Of a stretch of 64,000 nucleotides of DNA, positions 34,329 through 43,760 are shown piece after piece. The notes under the pieces were generated by a model. That model searched no databases and had not been told where the DNA came from. It worked only from the letters and a program-made list of their open reading frames with translations. Position 1 is the first letter of the stretch; each line of letters begins with the position of its first letter. Position numbers and translations under genes: made by a program. Source of the DNA: Tissierella sp032104385 (GTDB lineage Bacteria > Bacillota > Clostridia > Tissierellales > Tissierellaceae); the NCBI RefSeq assembly GCF_032104385.1, contig NZ_DAMCHJ010000008.1:62001-126000 (forward strand). The letters run 5' to 3'.

Positions 34329-34757
34329 ATGTATAATATATTAGCTTTATTATTCAAATATATATTTATTGTAATTATATATCTATTTATTTTCAGTATT
34401 ATTAGACTTATTTATCTAGACATAAGAGGAATTGAGGGAATAAGTTCAGATGCTAATGTATATTTAAAACTTATTAATAGAAAGGATTCATTGCCATTTA
34501 AAATGAAGGAATATTACTTTATTAAAGAAGTTATTTCTTTAGGAAGACATGGAGATAATAATATTGTGGTAAAGGATCCCTTTGTTTCCAAAAGGCATTT
34601 CCAAATAATAGAAGATGAAGGAGATTACTATTTGGAAGATTTGAATAGTGCTAATGGAACATATTTAAATGGAGATAGGATATTTGATGTAGTAAGATTA
34701 AATGATGGAGATATTATTAGAGTAGGGCAAATAGAATTTTTATTTGTAGATAGATGA
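34329..34757 (+). CDS. FHA-domain membrane protein
   Basis: A 142-aa protein with an N-terminal membrane helix (about 3-25) and a forkhead-associated domain from about 60: ISLGRHGDNNIVVKDPFVSKRHFQI...YYLEDLNSANGTYLNGDRI. The phosphothreonine-binding residues (Arg in LGRH, Ser in SKRH, Asn in NGTYLNG) are all present. With ftsW and a PBP directly downstream it forms a cell-wall module found in Clostridia and Actinobacteria, where an Hanks-type kinase usually phosphorylates the FHA partner. ATG at 34329 is preferred, 5 bases after GGAGGTA. Confidence 0.92.
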   Translation: MYNILALLFKYIFIVIIYLFIFSIIRLIYLDIRGIEGISSDANVYLKLINRKDSLPFKMKEYYFIKEVISLGRHGDNNIVVKDPFVSKRHFQIIEDEGDYYLEDLNSANGTYLNGDRIFDVVRLNDGDIIRVGQIEFLFVDR

Positions 34758-34769
34758 TAGGAGAATATT

Positions 34770-36017
34770 ATGTTTAAAAGAGTAATTAAGGGAAAATCCC
34801 CAAGAAATTTATTATTTGTTTTTGAAATTTTGGCTTTGCTTTTATTATTAATTTATCAAGGAGAAAAAATTGATAAATTAACTTTGGGAACGGGATTAGG
34901 ATTGGTATTAGTAATATATTTATCCAATTATTTACTAACTAAAGTTTCAACCGGAGATAATTATATATTTTTAATTGTTACTATGCTAATATCCATAGGT
35001 ATTATAATGATATATAGAATTGACGAGGGGCTAGGTATTAAACAGCTAATATGGTTGTCCGCTGGTATATTTATATTTTTTATAACTTATTTTATTTTAA
35101 AATATATAAGAGGATGGGGAAATTGGATTTATCTTTATATAGCTGGAGCTTATATTCTCTTTTTTATAACTTTTATATTTGGAAGTAGAAAAAAGGGAGC
35201 TATAAACTGGGTAAGTCTAGGGAAAATTGCTTTTCAACCAGCTGAAATTACGAAGCTTTTACTTATTTTTATATTAGCAGCTTATTATTCCAATATTTCA
35301 AAATGGAAGGAAAGAAAGTATTCATCGTATTATTTAATGGGAATAGTATATTCCTTTATTACATTATTGTTTTTACAAAGAGACTTAGGGACGTCCTTAG
35401 TTTTTTATGCCATATTTATTGCAATACAATTTATTTATGAAGAAGACAGAAAATTAGTATTATATAATATTGGTTTTTTTGCCATTGGGGGTATATTGGG
35501 GTACACATTATTTGACCATGTTAAAATTAGGTTTCAAGCCTGGTTGAATCCTTGGAAATATATAGAAAGACAGGGATATCAAATAACCCAGTCTTTATTT
35601 GCCATTGCTGAAGGTGGATTTTTTGGCAGTGGTTTGGGACTTGGATATCCAGATTTTATTCCTGTTGTATATACAGATTTTATTTTTTCAGCTATTTGTG
35701 AAGAAATGGGAATATTTACTGGGATAGGCATAATAATGTTGTTTATGATTTTAGTATATAGAGGTTTTAAAATTGGAATATCACAGGAAAATCAATTTTA
35801 TAAAATACTTGCTTTAGGTATCAGTACTTTATTTGGTATACAATCTTTCATTATATTAGGTGGGGTGCTTAAGATGATACCATTAACAGGATTAACTTTA
35901 CCTTTTGTAAGCTATGGAGGCAGTTCAATAGTGTCTAGTTTTATTGCCCTTGGAGTATTGCAAGTATGCTCTGAGGAAATAGAAGTAAAGGAGTATGCTG
36001 ATGAACAAGGAGAATAA
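34770..36017 (+). CDS. FtsW/RodA/SpoVE-family peptidoglycan glycosyltransferase
   Basis: A 415-aa SEDS protein with about 10 helices that polymerises lipid II glycan strands. Signatures are KKGAINWVSLGKIAFQPAEITKLLLI, LLFLQRDLGTSLVF (catalytic Asp region), RFQAWLNPWKYIERQGYQITQSLFAIAEGG, GSGLGLGYPDFIPVVYTDFIFSAICEEMG and PLTGLTLPFVSYGGSS. Length and motifs are standard. It overlaps the partner PBP gene by 17 bases. Whether it serves division, elongation or sporulation cannot be told. Confidence 0.95.
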   Translation: MFKRVIKGKSPRNLLFVFEILALLLLLIYQGEKIDKLTLGTGLGLVLVIYLSNYLLTKVSTGDNYIFLIVTMLISIGIIMIYRIDEGLGIKQLIWLSAGIFIFFITYFILKYIRGWGNWIYLYIAGAYILFFITFIFGSRKKGAINWVSLGKIAFQPAEITKLLLIFILAAYYSNISKWKERKYSSYYLMGIVYSFITLLFLQRDLGTSLVFYAIFIAIQFIYEEDRKLVLYNIGFFAIGGILGYTLFDHVKIRFQAWLNPWKYIERQGYQITQSLFAIAEGGFFGSGLGLGYPDFIPVVYTDFIFSAICEEMGIFTGIGIIMLFMILVYRGFKIGISQENQFYKILALGISTLFGIQSFIILGGVLKMIPLTGLTLPFVSYGGSSIVSSFIALGVLQVCSEEIEVKEYADEQGE

Positions 36018-37407
36018 AAGAATAGTTGTTGTTTTAATAGGACTTTGCCTAATGTTTATATCTTTAATAATATATATTAGTTATTTTCAAATTTTTGAAG
36101 CAGAAGCAATAAAAAATAACAGCTATAATAAAAGATTATGGATTAATGAAGAATCAATATTAAGAGGCTCTATATATGATAGAAATGGAAAAACATTAGC
36201 CTATAGTGAAAAAATAGATGATACTTATAAAAGATATTATATATATGGTAGGTTATATAGTCATATAATAGGATATAGTTACAGAGAATATGGCAAGTCA
36301 GGTTTAGAGCTTCAATACAATAATACATTATTAAATATAAATGAAAATGCTGCAATAAATGAAATAAAGAATATTGTAGCACCAACAACTGAAGGAAATT
36401 CCATTAAGCTGACTATAGATCATGAACTCCAAGCTAAAGCAAGAACATTATTAAAGGGTAAGAAGGGTTCTATTGTGGCTATGAATCCTAGTACAGGAGA
36501 GATATATGCAATGGTTAGTCTTCCAGACTTTGATGTTGCAAATTTGAAGGCAGATTGGAAGGCAATAACAGAAAGCCCTGATAGTCCACTTATTAATAGA
36601 GCTACACAAGGGCTATATCCACCAGGCTCTACATTTAAACTTATAACTACTATTGCTGCCCTAAACACAGCAAATTTAGAGGAATCTTATAACTGTACAG
36701 GTAGTACAAATATTAATGGTTATGTATTTAAAGATTATCAAGGAAAAGCACATGGAAATATAGATTTAAGACAAGCATTGATTAAATCATGTAACACATA
36801 TTTTACTACAAAATCCATTGAAATAGGGAAAGATAGAATAGGGAATACAGCAGAAAGATTTATGATAAATAATAATATTCCCTTTGATTTACCTATTAAA
36901 AGTTCACAGTTTCCTTTTAAAGAGAATTTAGATAAAACAGATATAGCTGCTGCAGCAATAGGGCAGGGGAAAGTATTAGTTACACCATTGAATATGGCTT
37001 TAATAGTATCTGGAATAGCAAATGAAGGACAGATAGTAAAACCTATTCTGGTTAAAGAGATTATATCTAAAAATAATAAGGTTTTAAAAAATAATACTAC
37101 TGAAGTTTTATCCCAAGGAACTGATTCTATTACAGCTAATGAACTTAAAGATATGATGGTAGATGTAGTAAAATCAGGAACGGGGAAGAATGCAAGAATA
37201 AAAAATATAAAAGTAGCTGGAAAAACTGGTACTGCTGAGAATTCCTCAGGTAAGTCTCATGCATGGTTTGTCGGCTTTGCACCAGCAGATGAGCCCAAAA
37301 TTGCAATTGCAGTGATATTAGAGGAGGAAGGGTCAACTGGAGGGAAATCTGCAGCACCTATAGCTAGGGACATTATGATTCATGCAATAAATAATATCAA
37401 AGATTAA
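36001..37407 (+). CDS. Class B penicillin-binding protein (PbpA-like)
   Basis: A 468-aa transpeptidase with an N-terminal membrane helix (about 8-30) and a short dimerisation region. The transpeptidase domain has YPPGSTFKLIT (active Ser210 in STFK), SCNTYF and GKTGTAEN. The small size resembles PbpA/FtsI-like proteins paired with FtsW in Clostridia and Actinobacteria. ATG at 36001 is chosen, 7 bases after AAAGGAG within the ftsW end; an in-frame ATG at 35995 is too close to that RBS. Confidence 0.93.
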   Translation: MNKENKRIVVVLIGLCLMFISLIIYISYFQIFEAEAIKNNSYNKRLWINEESILRGSIYDRNGKTLAYSEKIDDTYKRYYIYGRLYSHIIGYSYREYGKSGLELQYNNTLLNINENAAINEIKNIVAPTTEGNSIKLTIDHELQAKARTLLKGKKGSIVAMNPSTGEIYAMVSLPDFDVANLKADWKAITESPDSPLINRATQGLYPPGSTFKLITTIAALNTANLEESYNCTGSTNINGYVFKDYQGKAHGNIDLRQALIKSCNTYFTTKSIEIGKDRIGNTAERFMINNNIPFDLPIKSSQFPFKENLDKTDIAAAAIGQGKVLVTPLNMALIVSGIANEGQIVKPILVKEIISKNNKVLKNNTTEVLSQGTDSITANELKDMMVDVVKSGTGKNARIKNIKVAGKTGTAENSSGKSHAWFVGFAPADEPKIAIAVILEEEGSTGGKSAAPIARDIMIHAINNIKD

Positions 37408-37421
37408 AAGGAGGTAATTGG

Positions 37422-39224
37422 ATGGAAAGTAATAAAGAAATACTTGAGAGAAAAGATATTAAAAAAGAACATCAGTGGGATTTGGAGTCTATGTTTATTA
37501 ATTTTAATGAATGGGAGAAATCTTATAATAAAGCTAAGGAAATGGCTAGAGATTTTATCTTATATAAAGGTGGAGTAGTCTCCAGTGCTGAAAATTTTTA
37601 TAATGTACTTAGAGATAAAGATGATTTATATAGAATAACAGAACATTTATATTCATATGCTCATATGAAATTAGATGAAGATACTAGAGAAGGAAAATCT
37701 CAAGAACTATCAGACAAGGGTCTAGGTTTGTATGTAGAAGTAGAAGAAAAAACTTCATTTTTAGTGCCGGAGATATTAACTTTAGAGCCTAATACATTAG
37801 ATAGGTATTTTCAGGAAAAGCCTGAATTGAAGGTATATAAACAATATATTGAAGATATAATGAGACAAAAAGAACATATACTTTCTTCTAGAGAAGAATC
37901 TATATTGGCTCAAATGGGAGAAGTGGGAAATTCACCACAGAAGATATTCTCAATGCTAAATAATGCTGATTTGAAGTTCCCGACTATTAAGGATGAAGAT
38001 GGCAAAGATGTGGAAATCACTCATGGTAATTTTATTCCACTTATGGAATCAAAGAATAGAGATGTAAGAAAAAAAGCTTTTGAAGCACTATATAATACTT
38101 ATAAAGGATTCAAAAATACATTTGCAGCTTCACTAAATGGAGATTTAAAAAACAATATATTTAATTCAAATGTAAGAAAATATAAATCAAGTAGAGAAGC
38201 ATCTTTAAATCAAAATAATATATCTTTATCTGTATATGATAATTTAATCAATTCAATTCATAATAATCTAGGCAGTATGTATAAGTATATGGAAATCAGA
38301 AAGAGAGCTTTGGGAGTAGAAGAACTTCATATGTATGACTTATATACTCCAATAGTTAAAGATGTAGATTTGAAGATACCATATGAAGAAGGAGTAGAAA
38401 TAGTAAAAAGGGCATTAACTCCCCTTGGTGAAGAGTATATGGCAGTAGTAGAAGAAGGATTTAGTTCAAGGTGGATAGATATATATGAAAATAGGGGCAA
38501 AAGATCTGGTGCATATTCAGGAGGTTCCTATGATTCCAAACCATTTATATTATTAAATTATCATGACACATTGGATAATGTGTTTACAGTGGCTCATGAA
38601 TTAGGGCATTCAATCCATAGCTATTTTACAAGAAAGACACAGCCTTTCGTTTATGGAAATTACTCTATATTTGTAGCAGAAGTTGCGTCAACAGCAAATG
38701 AAGCTTTACTTATGGACTACATGTTAAAGAATGTTAAAGATAAAAATGAGAGATTATATTTATTAAATCATTATCTAGAAAGCTTTAGAACTACAGTGTT
38801 TAGACAAACTATGTTTGCAGAATTTGAAAAAATAATAAATGAATATCTTGAAAGTGGCGGAGCTATAACTGCAGATTATCTATGTGAAACCTACAAAGAT
38901 ATTAATAAATTGTATTATGGACCAAATATGGTAGTGGATGACGAAATAGGAATGGAATGGGCAAGAATACCTCATTTTTACTATAATTATTATGTATTTC
39001 AGTATGCAACAGGCTATTCTGCAGCAGTGGCATTGTCTGAAAAAATATTACAAGAAGGAAAACCAGCAGTAGATAGATATATAAACTTTTTAAAGAGTGG
39101 AAGTTCAGATTATCCGATAAATGTATTGAAATCAGCAGGAGTAGATATGACAACAGAAGAACCAGTAAGTAATGCAATGAAATTATTTAGTAAGCTAGTT
39201 GATGAAATGGATAAGCTAATATAG
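37422..39224 (+). CDS. pepF: Oligoendopeptidase F
   Basis: A 600-aa cytosolic zinc endopeptidase (M3B) degrading short peptides. The zinc site is H392-E-L-G-H396-SIHS, with a downstream Glu in FVAEVASTANEALL. YSYAHMKLDEDT near residue 85 and IPHFYYNYYVFQYATGYSAA near the end are typical. RBS AAAGGAGG is 8 bases before the ATG. It lies 14 bases after the PBP gene and may be read through from the cell-wall module. Confidence 0.96.
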   Translation: MESNKEILERKDIKKEHQWDLESMFINFNEWEKSYNKAKEMARDFILYKGGVVSSAENFYNVLRDKDDLYRITEHLYSYAHMKLDEDTREGKSQELSDKGLGLYVEVEEKTSFLVPEILTLEPNTLDRYFQEKPELKVYKQYIEDIMRQKEHILSSREESILAQMGEVGNSPQKIFSMLNNADLKFPTIKDEDGKDVEITHGNFIPLMESKNRDVRKKAFEALYNTYKGFKNTFAASLNGDLKNNIFNSNVRKYKSSREASLNQNNISLSVYDNLINSIHNNLGSMYKYMEIRKRALGVEELHMYDLYTPIVKDVDLKIPYEEGVEIVKRALTPLGEEYMAVVEEGFSSRWIDIYENRGKRSGAYSGGSYDSKPFILLNYHDTLDNVFTVAHELGHSIHSYFTRKTQPFVYGNYSIFVAEVASTANEALLMDYMLKNVKDKNERLYLLNHYLESFRTTVFRQTMFAEFEKIINEYLESGGAITADYLCETYKDINKLYYGPNMVVDDEIGMEWARIPHFYYNYYVFQYATGYSAAVALSEKILQEGKPAVDRYINFLKSGSSDYPINVLKSAGVDMTTEEPVSNAMKLFSKLVDEMDKLI

Positions 39225-39247
39225 GTATAAATATAAGGGGGAAAGAG

Positions 39248-39349
39248 ATGGTTACTGTACAAGCAAGACCGGATTCTATTTCAATGATATGTTCATATAT
39301 TATCTATAATACTTCTAGCTATAATAGATTTAGATATATATTTGTTTAA
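39248..39349 (+). CDS. Possible 33-aa small ORF with strong ribosome binding site
   Basis: ATG 6 bases after AGGGGG opens a 33-codon frame starting MVTVQARPDSISM. An overlapping frame further on encodes a hydrophobic run ending at 39356 (SIILLAIIDLDIYLF). Either this is a genuine small peptide, or the start of a small membrane-protein gene broken by a frameshift. No family is recognised. Confidence 0.3.
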   Translation: MVTVQARPDSISMICSYIIYNTSSYNRFRYIFV

Positions 39350-39397
39350 AAGATAATTAAAGTTATGAATAACCTATTCTCAATAGGAGATGATAGT

Positions 39398-39913
39398 ATG
39401 AATAAGAAAAAGATTGTATTATTCTATGCTTTGATAATAACTTTCATAGTTGTTTTTATTATAAAGACTAAAAGTAATATTTATAAATATTATGATAATA
39501 AAGGCATAAAAAAGATGGATATTGAAAATATTATTGATGAAAGAATGGGTTTGGGAACATTAAGTATAAAATTAACAGAGCTATTAGAAAAATATGAGAT
39601 TGAAGATGAATATTCATTAGTTGAGAAAATTGTAATGGACAAGTTTGCCAATAAATCAGTTGAGGTCAAGATGGACATAAAGCCTAAAGATATGCCAAGT
39701 ATGTATGGTGTAATATTTGAAGAAAACTATGTTGTGGATTTAATAAAAAGACATAGTGGCAGTAAAACGAGTAAAGAAGACTATAAATTTAATCTTGAGT
39801 ATTTAAAAGATAATTATGAGGAACTATTAAAATTTGAAAATATTAAAGATAAAAATCATATTAAAAATAATTATATAGATGAATATATTGAAATCTATAG
39901 CCACTATGAGTAA
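39398..39913 (+). CDS. Uncharacterised membrane-anchored protein
   Basis: A 171-aa protein with an N-terminal membrane helix (about 5-24) and a mostly helical, charged domain of about 145 residues. No motif is recognised. ATG at 39398, a few bases after AGGAGATG, is preferred over an ATG at 39365 which has no RBS. It lies alone between pepF and a strong terminator, convergent with nadK. Confidence 0.6.
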   Translation: MNKKKIVLFYALIITFIVVFIIKTKSNIYKYYDNKGIKKMDIENIIDERMGLGTLSIKLTELLEKYEIEDEYSLVEKIVMDKFANKSVEVKMDIKPKDMPSMYGVIFEENYVVDLIKRHSGSKTSKEDYKFNLEYLKDNYEELLKFENIKDKNHIKNNYIDEYIEIYSHYE

Positions 39914-39918
39914 GTTTA

Positions 39919-39963
39919 ATAGAATTCACTACTAGTTTCTACAAGTGAGTAGTGAATTCTATT
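39919..39963. terminator. Strong terminator between convergent genes
   Basis: Perfect 15-bp stem ATAGAATTCACTACT / AGTAGTGAATTCTAT with a 14-base loop. T- and A-rich flanks could serve both the upstream gene and nadK. Confidence 0.75.
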
Positions 39964-39985
39964 TGTATTTGTTAGGAAAAGTTTT

Positions 39986-40798
39986 CTATAAAAATTTACT
40001 CTTAAGATTATTCCAATACATATTCTTATCAAAGTTTAATTTTTTAATAGTTTTATCGGAAATTTTTAAATCAATACTTGTAATATTATTATATTTAAAC
40101 TCAACTCCATCATTTATAACTAAAATTGAATTTTCATATCTAAGTTCTGGTCTGATAGATATAATTATATCTCCAGGTATTACTGCACTATTTGGTAGAG
40201 ATCTATAAGCTTTTGAACTAATAGGGGATAATGGGGTGAGTTGCAAGGTTTTCAAGGATGGATAAATTATACTGCCACCACTAGAAAAGTTATAGGCAGT
40301 ACTGCCTACAGGTGTTGATATAATAACTCCATCACCACTAAAGCGTTCTAAATGATTGCCATCTATAAATATTTCTAAATGAACAACTTTTGATTTAAGT
40401 CCCTTAATAACTATTTCATTAACACCAGTTAGAAAAAAAGTCTTGTTTTTAGTACATATATTTGCACTTACTAATGAAATTTCTTCTACGATATAATCCT
40501 TTTCTATATATTTATCAATAAACTCATCTATGTTTTCTGGTAATATCTCTTGAAAAAAACCTAAATGTCCAGTATTTATTCCTACAAATGGGGTATTTGG
40601 AAACTTGTTACGATGTATTGCACGTAGAAAAGCTCCATCACCACCTACACATATATTAAGCTCTGCATTATCGCTATAATTTTCTGGAATATAAAATCCT
40701 TTATATTTAAGCTTTTCTGATAAAAGTTTAGATGTTTTCTTTGATTCGAAGTTATAATTTGAAATAATATTTATTATTCTGTTATCCGTAAGTTTCAC
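39986..40798 (-). CDS. nadK: NAD kinase
   Basis: A 270-aa ATP-dependent NAD kinase making NADP. Signatures are GGDGAFLRAI (catalytic Asp, GGDG), GINTGHLGFFQE, GDGVIISTPVGSTAYNFSSGGSII and LTPLSPISSKAYRSL. Length is normal. It is transcribed divergently from the RluD-like gene at 40.9 kb. In many Firmicutes nadK and rluD are neighbours, which fits. Confidence 0.95.
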   Translation of the reverse strand: MKLTDNRIINIISNYNFESKKTSKLLSEKLKYKGFYIPENYSDNAELNICVGGDGAFLRAIHRNKFPNTPFVGINTGHLGFFQEILPENIDEFIDKYIEKDYIVEEISLVSANICTKNKTFFLTGVNEIVIKGLKSKVVHLEIFIDGNHLERFSGDGVIISTPVGSTAYNFSSGGSIIYPSLKTLQLTPLSPISSKAYRSLPNSAVIPGDIIISIRPELRYENSILVINDGVEFKYNNITSIDLKISDKTIKKLNFDKNMYWNNLKSKFL

Positions 40799-40901
40799 AA
40801 ATTGACCCCCTAAATGGTTTTAGCCTTTAAAATTAAATAAAATTTGATATAATTAGTTTACCAATATTATATAATAAAGATAAGAAAATTTGGAGGGAAA
40901 T

Positions 40902-41804
40902 ATGAATTTATTTGAAGAAAGTGAAAATATTGTTGTTTTTGAAGTCCAAGAGGATGGGCTGGATTTAGAAGATTTTCTTTCCAGTAATGATATATCAGGA
41001 AGATTGTTTAGAAAACTATATAAGGCAAAGCAGATATATGTGAATGGTAAATTTAAGCGGAAAGGATTAACTCTAGAAAAAGGAGCAGTAGTTTCTATTT
41101 ATATGGAAGATGAAAATGAAAACACAAAGCCAGAGAAAATGGATATAGATATTGTCTATGAAGATTTTGATTTTTTAATTTTAAACAAACAGCCAAATAT
41201 CGTTGTACATCCAACAAAATCCCATCAAGAAAATACTTTATCCAATGGAATATCTTATTATTTTAAGGAAAAAGGTATAAAAAAGAAAATAAGATTTGTC
41301 AATAGATTAGATATGGATACTACTGGAATATTAATAGTGGCAAAAAATCCTTTTGCTCATCAGCAGATGGCGTTACAATTTGAATCTAATAAAGTGGAGA
41401 AAAAATATCAGGCAATAGTAGATGGTATTGTAGAAAAGGATGAAGATTATATTGACTTGCCAATTGGTAGAGAAGAAGATAAGAGTATTAGAAAAGTAGT
41501 AACTGAGAAAGGTCAAGAGGCATTAACTAAATATACTGTTATTGAAAGATATAAAGATGCAACTTTACTTGATGTACAAATATTTACAGGAAGGTCACAT
41601 CAGATCAGGGTTCATCTAGACCATATAGGTCATCCAATAATTGGAGATAGTTTATATAATAAAGAAAGTCCCTATATAAAGAGGCAAGCCCTCCATTCAT
41701 ATTATTTAAAAGTAAAGCATCCTAGGACGAAAAAGGATATAGAATTTATTGCCCCATTACCTAAGGATATGAAAAAATTAATAGATCATCTAAAGAATAA
41801 GTAA
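40902..41804 (+). CDS. RluA/RluD-family pseudouridine synthase
   Basis: A 300-aa rRNA pseudouridine synthase with an S4-like N-terminal domain (about 15-75) and catalytic motif VNRLDMDTTGIL, nucleophile Asp137. TGRSHQIRVHLDHIGHPIIGD and KQPNIVVHPTKSH fit the RluD branch. The usual HRLD is NRLD here. ATG at 40902, 5 bases after GGAGGG, is preferred. The last codons lie inside the terminator stem shared with the convergent gene. Confidence 0.92.
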   Translation: MNLFEESENIVVFEVQEDGLDLEDFLSSNDISGRLFRKLYKAKQIYVNGKFKRKGLTLEKGAVVSIYMEDENENTKPEKMDIDIVYEDFDFLILNKQPNIVVHPTKSHQENTLSNGISYYFKEKGIKKKIRFVNRLDMDTTGILIVAKNPFAHQQMALQFESNKVEKKYQAIVDGIVEKDEDYIDLPIGREEDKSIRKVVTEKGQEALTKYTVIERYKDATLLDVQIFTGRSHQIRVHLDHIGHPIIGDSLYNKESPYIKRQALHSYYLKVKHPRTKKDIEFIAPLPKDMKKLIDHLKNK

Positions 41805-41830
41805 AATACTTATTCTTTAGATGGTTTTTC
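41787..41830. terminator. Bidirectional terminator overlapping both gene ends
   Basis: Perfect 17-bp inverted repeat (41787-41803 and 41807-41823) with a 3-base AAA loop, followed by GTTTTT. Each arm reads CATCTAAAGAATAAGTA on its own strand and includes the last coding codons of the converging genes. Confidence 0.85.
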
Positions 41831-42457
41831 TATTATCTCTATTTTTTTATTCTCTTCCATAGTTTCTTGCTTTGGTGAATTTAGAATTTTCATTATTTCC
41901 ATCATCTTGCCCATTTCTTTAAATTTATCTTTGTTTTTTAGATCGTCATTATCCATTAAAGGTGTGAGTATATTCATTAACTGAGCAGGATCTTTTAATC
42001 CACCTTGACTATTCATTACAGAAGTTAATACTGAAAACATTTTTTTATACGTATCCATATTTATAATTAAATCCATAATCATTCCAACATTTTTAGTTTC
42101 TGATCTAGAAGCTTCTTTTTGTAGTACATTTATTATTTTATTCATCCTATCTTTATTATTATCTACCATTGTGGCTTCTTTAATATATTGATATTCTTCA
42201 TTTTTCATGAATTCAATTAATTCGTTTATTTTCATAATACGTTCAGTAAATAATATTGATTTATTTATCAAAGGTATGTACTGTTCAGGGAAATATGTCC
42301 CAACTTTTTTTGCCATTCTAATTTTTTCCAAAGTATATTTAGTATCAATCTCCATAGTATTTACAAAATTTTCTAAGGTATTTAACCCTGTTAACTTGTT
42401 ACCTTGATTTTTTCCAGATATTAAAAGAATTATAAATATTAAAATATTATTATCCAA
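41810..42457 (-). CDS. Uncharacterised helical protein
   Basis: A 215-aa mostly alpha-helical protein rich in Met, Lys and Asn. A short hydrophobic N-terminus (ILIFIILLIS) may be a membrane anchor. The C-terminal half repeats MMEIM/KILN-like helices and ends in a charged Glu/Lys tail. The start is TTG with GGGGGG about 7 bases upstream. No family is recognised. It neighbours the 94-aa helical protein transcribed divergently. Confidence 0.6.
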   Translation of the reverse strand: MDNNILIFIILLISGKNQGNKLTGLNTLENFVNTMEIDTKYTLEKIRMAKKVGTYFPEQYIPLINKSILFTERIMKINELIEFMKNEEYQYIKEATMVDNNKDRMNKIINVLQKEASRSETKNVGMIMDLIINMDTYKKMFSVLTSVMNSQGGLKDPAQLMNILTPLMDNDDLKNKDKFKEMGKMMEIMKILNSPKQETMEENKKIEIIEKPSKE

Positions 42458-42590
42458 AACCAGCCCCCCTGACTATAGAATAGATATAATACTCATTATA
42501 TGCAGCGCTAGATTAATAGTTGCAATATCTTTTAGTAATATATTTATTTTATATTTCATAAATTATGATATAAGAAAGGGAGGGATTAAA

Positions 42591-42875
42591 ATGGAAGATA
42601 AAAAAATGAAAAATATTATTGATAAGATTGAGGGATATACTCCTAGTGATGAAGAGATTTCAATAATTGAAAATCTTGCAGATAAGTATATGGATAAGTC
42701 AGAAGATGATATATTTGTAGAGATTATAAAAGTAAAATCTGATATGGAAGATAAGATAAGCGAGGAGCAATATGCTTCAATATTAGAAAAACTAGACACT
42801 ATTCGACCTATGTTAAATGAAGAGCAAAATATTAAGTTGAATAAAGTACTAGAGTTACTAAATAAAAACAAGTAA
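42591..42875 (+). CDS. Small acidic helical protein
   Basis: A 94-aa protein of amphipathic helices (KIEGYTPSDEEISIIENLADKYM...) without signal peptide, Cys, or known motif. Strong RBS GGGAGGG precedes ATG. Divergent from the 215-aa helical protein; the two share composition and could interact, but nothing proves it. A terminator follows. Confidence 0.65.
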   Translation: MEDKKMKNIIDKIEGYTPSDEEISIIENLADKYMDKSEDDIFVEIIKVKSDMEDKISEEQYASILEKLDTIRPMLNEEQNIKLNKVLELLNKNK

Positions 42876-42880
42876 GATGA

Positions 42881-42905
42881 GGAGGGTTATTTACCCTTCT
42901 TTTTG
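42881..42905 (+). terminator. Rho-independent terminator
   Basis: Stem GGAGGGT / ACCCTTC (one G-T pair), loop TATTT, then TTTTT. Confidence 0.8.
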
Positions 42906-43063
42906 TTGATAGAATTTAACATAAAACTTATGTTTATAGAAATTATTAATGAAAGAATTAATTACAAATAGATAAATTAATGTTAATATATAGGTATGGT
43001 AAATTTTAAAATAAAGAGTATAAACTGTGATTTTGATAAAATTAGAAATTGGAAGTGAATAAT

Positions 43064-43663
43064 ATGGAAGTTGTTAAAAAATTAATTAAAGAAAATGATC
43101 ATATAACAACAGAATGGTCAGGGGGAAAGACTACACAATTATTTATATATCCAGAAGATTCAAATTACGATGCTCGTAATTTTAAATTTAGATTAAGCTC
43201 TGCTACTGTGGAATTGGGAAAATCAGAGTTTACCAAATTAGAAGGAATACATAGATTTATTACACCGCTTAATGGAGAACTTAAGTTAACACATAATCAT
43301 AAAGATTATATTAATTTAAAACCTTTTGAGATATATGAATTTGACGGAGGCATAAATACTACAAGTTATGGAATAGTAAAAGATTTTAATTTAATGTTAG
43401 GAAGTGGAGTGAGAGGAGAACTTGAAAGTATTTATATAAATAAAGAATATTCTTTAATAAAGGAAAATCAATCTAATTTTAATGAAATTTTTTATTTTTT
43501 ATATACCTATAATGATACAGTATATATTAATATTGATAAAGAGATAAATATTATTAGACCTTTTGAAATTTTTTTGATTAAATTGAATAAAAATTTAGAT
43601 TTAAACTTAAATATAAAATCTCAAAATCCTACTTATATTTTATTAGCAAGAATCTACATATAA
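43064..43663 (+). CDS. HutD-family protein
   Basis: A 199-aa cupin-like protein. The start WSGGKTTQLFIYPEDSNY followed by FKFRLSSATVELGKSEFTKLEGIHRFITPLNGEL is characteristic of HutD/DUF886. Members occur in histidine-utilisation operons as putative regulators or N-formiminoglutamate-binding proteins, but there are no hut genes here and the role is open. ATG at 43064 has GGAAGTG 7 bases upstream. Confidence 0.85.
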   Translation: MEVVKKLIKENDHITTEWSGGKTTQLFIYPEDSNYDARNFKFRLSSATVELGKSEFTKLEGIHRFITPLNGELKLTHNHKDYINLKPFEIYEFDGGINTTSYGIVKDFNLMLGSGVRGELESIYINKEYSLIKENQSNFNEIFYFLYTYNDTVYINIDKEINIIRPFEIFLIKLNKNLDLNLNIKSQNPTYILLARIYI

Positions 43664-43668
43664 ATTCT

Positions 43669-43712
43669 ACACAAAAGCCTTCATAAAGATGAAGGCTTTT
43701 GTGTAATATTTC
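43669..43712 (+). terminator. Rho-independent terminator
   Basis: Perfect 16-bp stem ACACAAAAGCCTTCAT / ATGAAGGCTTTTGTGT with loop AAAG, then AATATTT. Confidence 0.88.
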
Positions 43713-43760
43713 TCAAAGTGGGTAATAATTAGAAAGAGTGATTTTAGGAGGAGATACAAT

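Noticed and set aside
39945..40208. Open frame on the plus strand within nadK
   Set aside because: It is antisense to a well-supported NAD kinase and begins over a terminator.
42876..43063. Riboswitch or small RNA between the helical protein and HutD-like gene
   Set aside because: Beyond the terminator at 42881-42905 the 150-base stretch is plain AT-rich sequence with no convincing structure.
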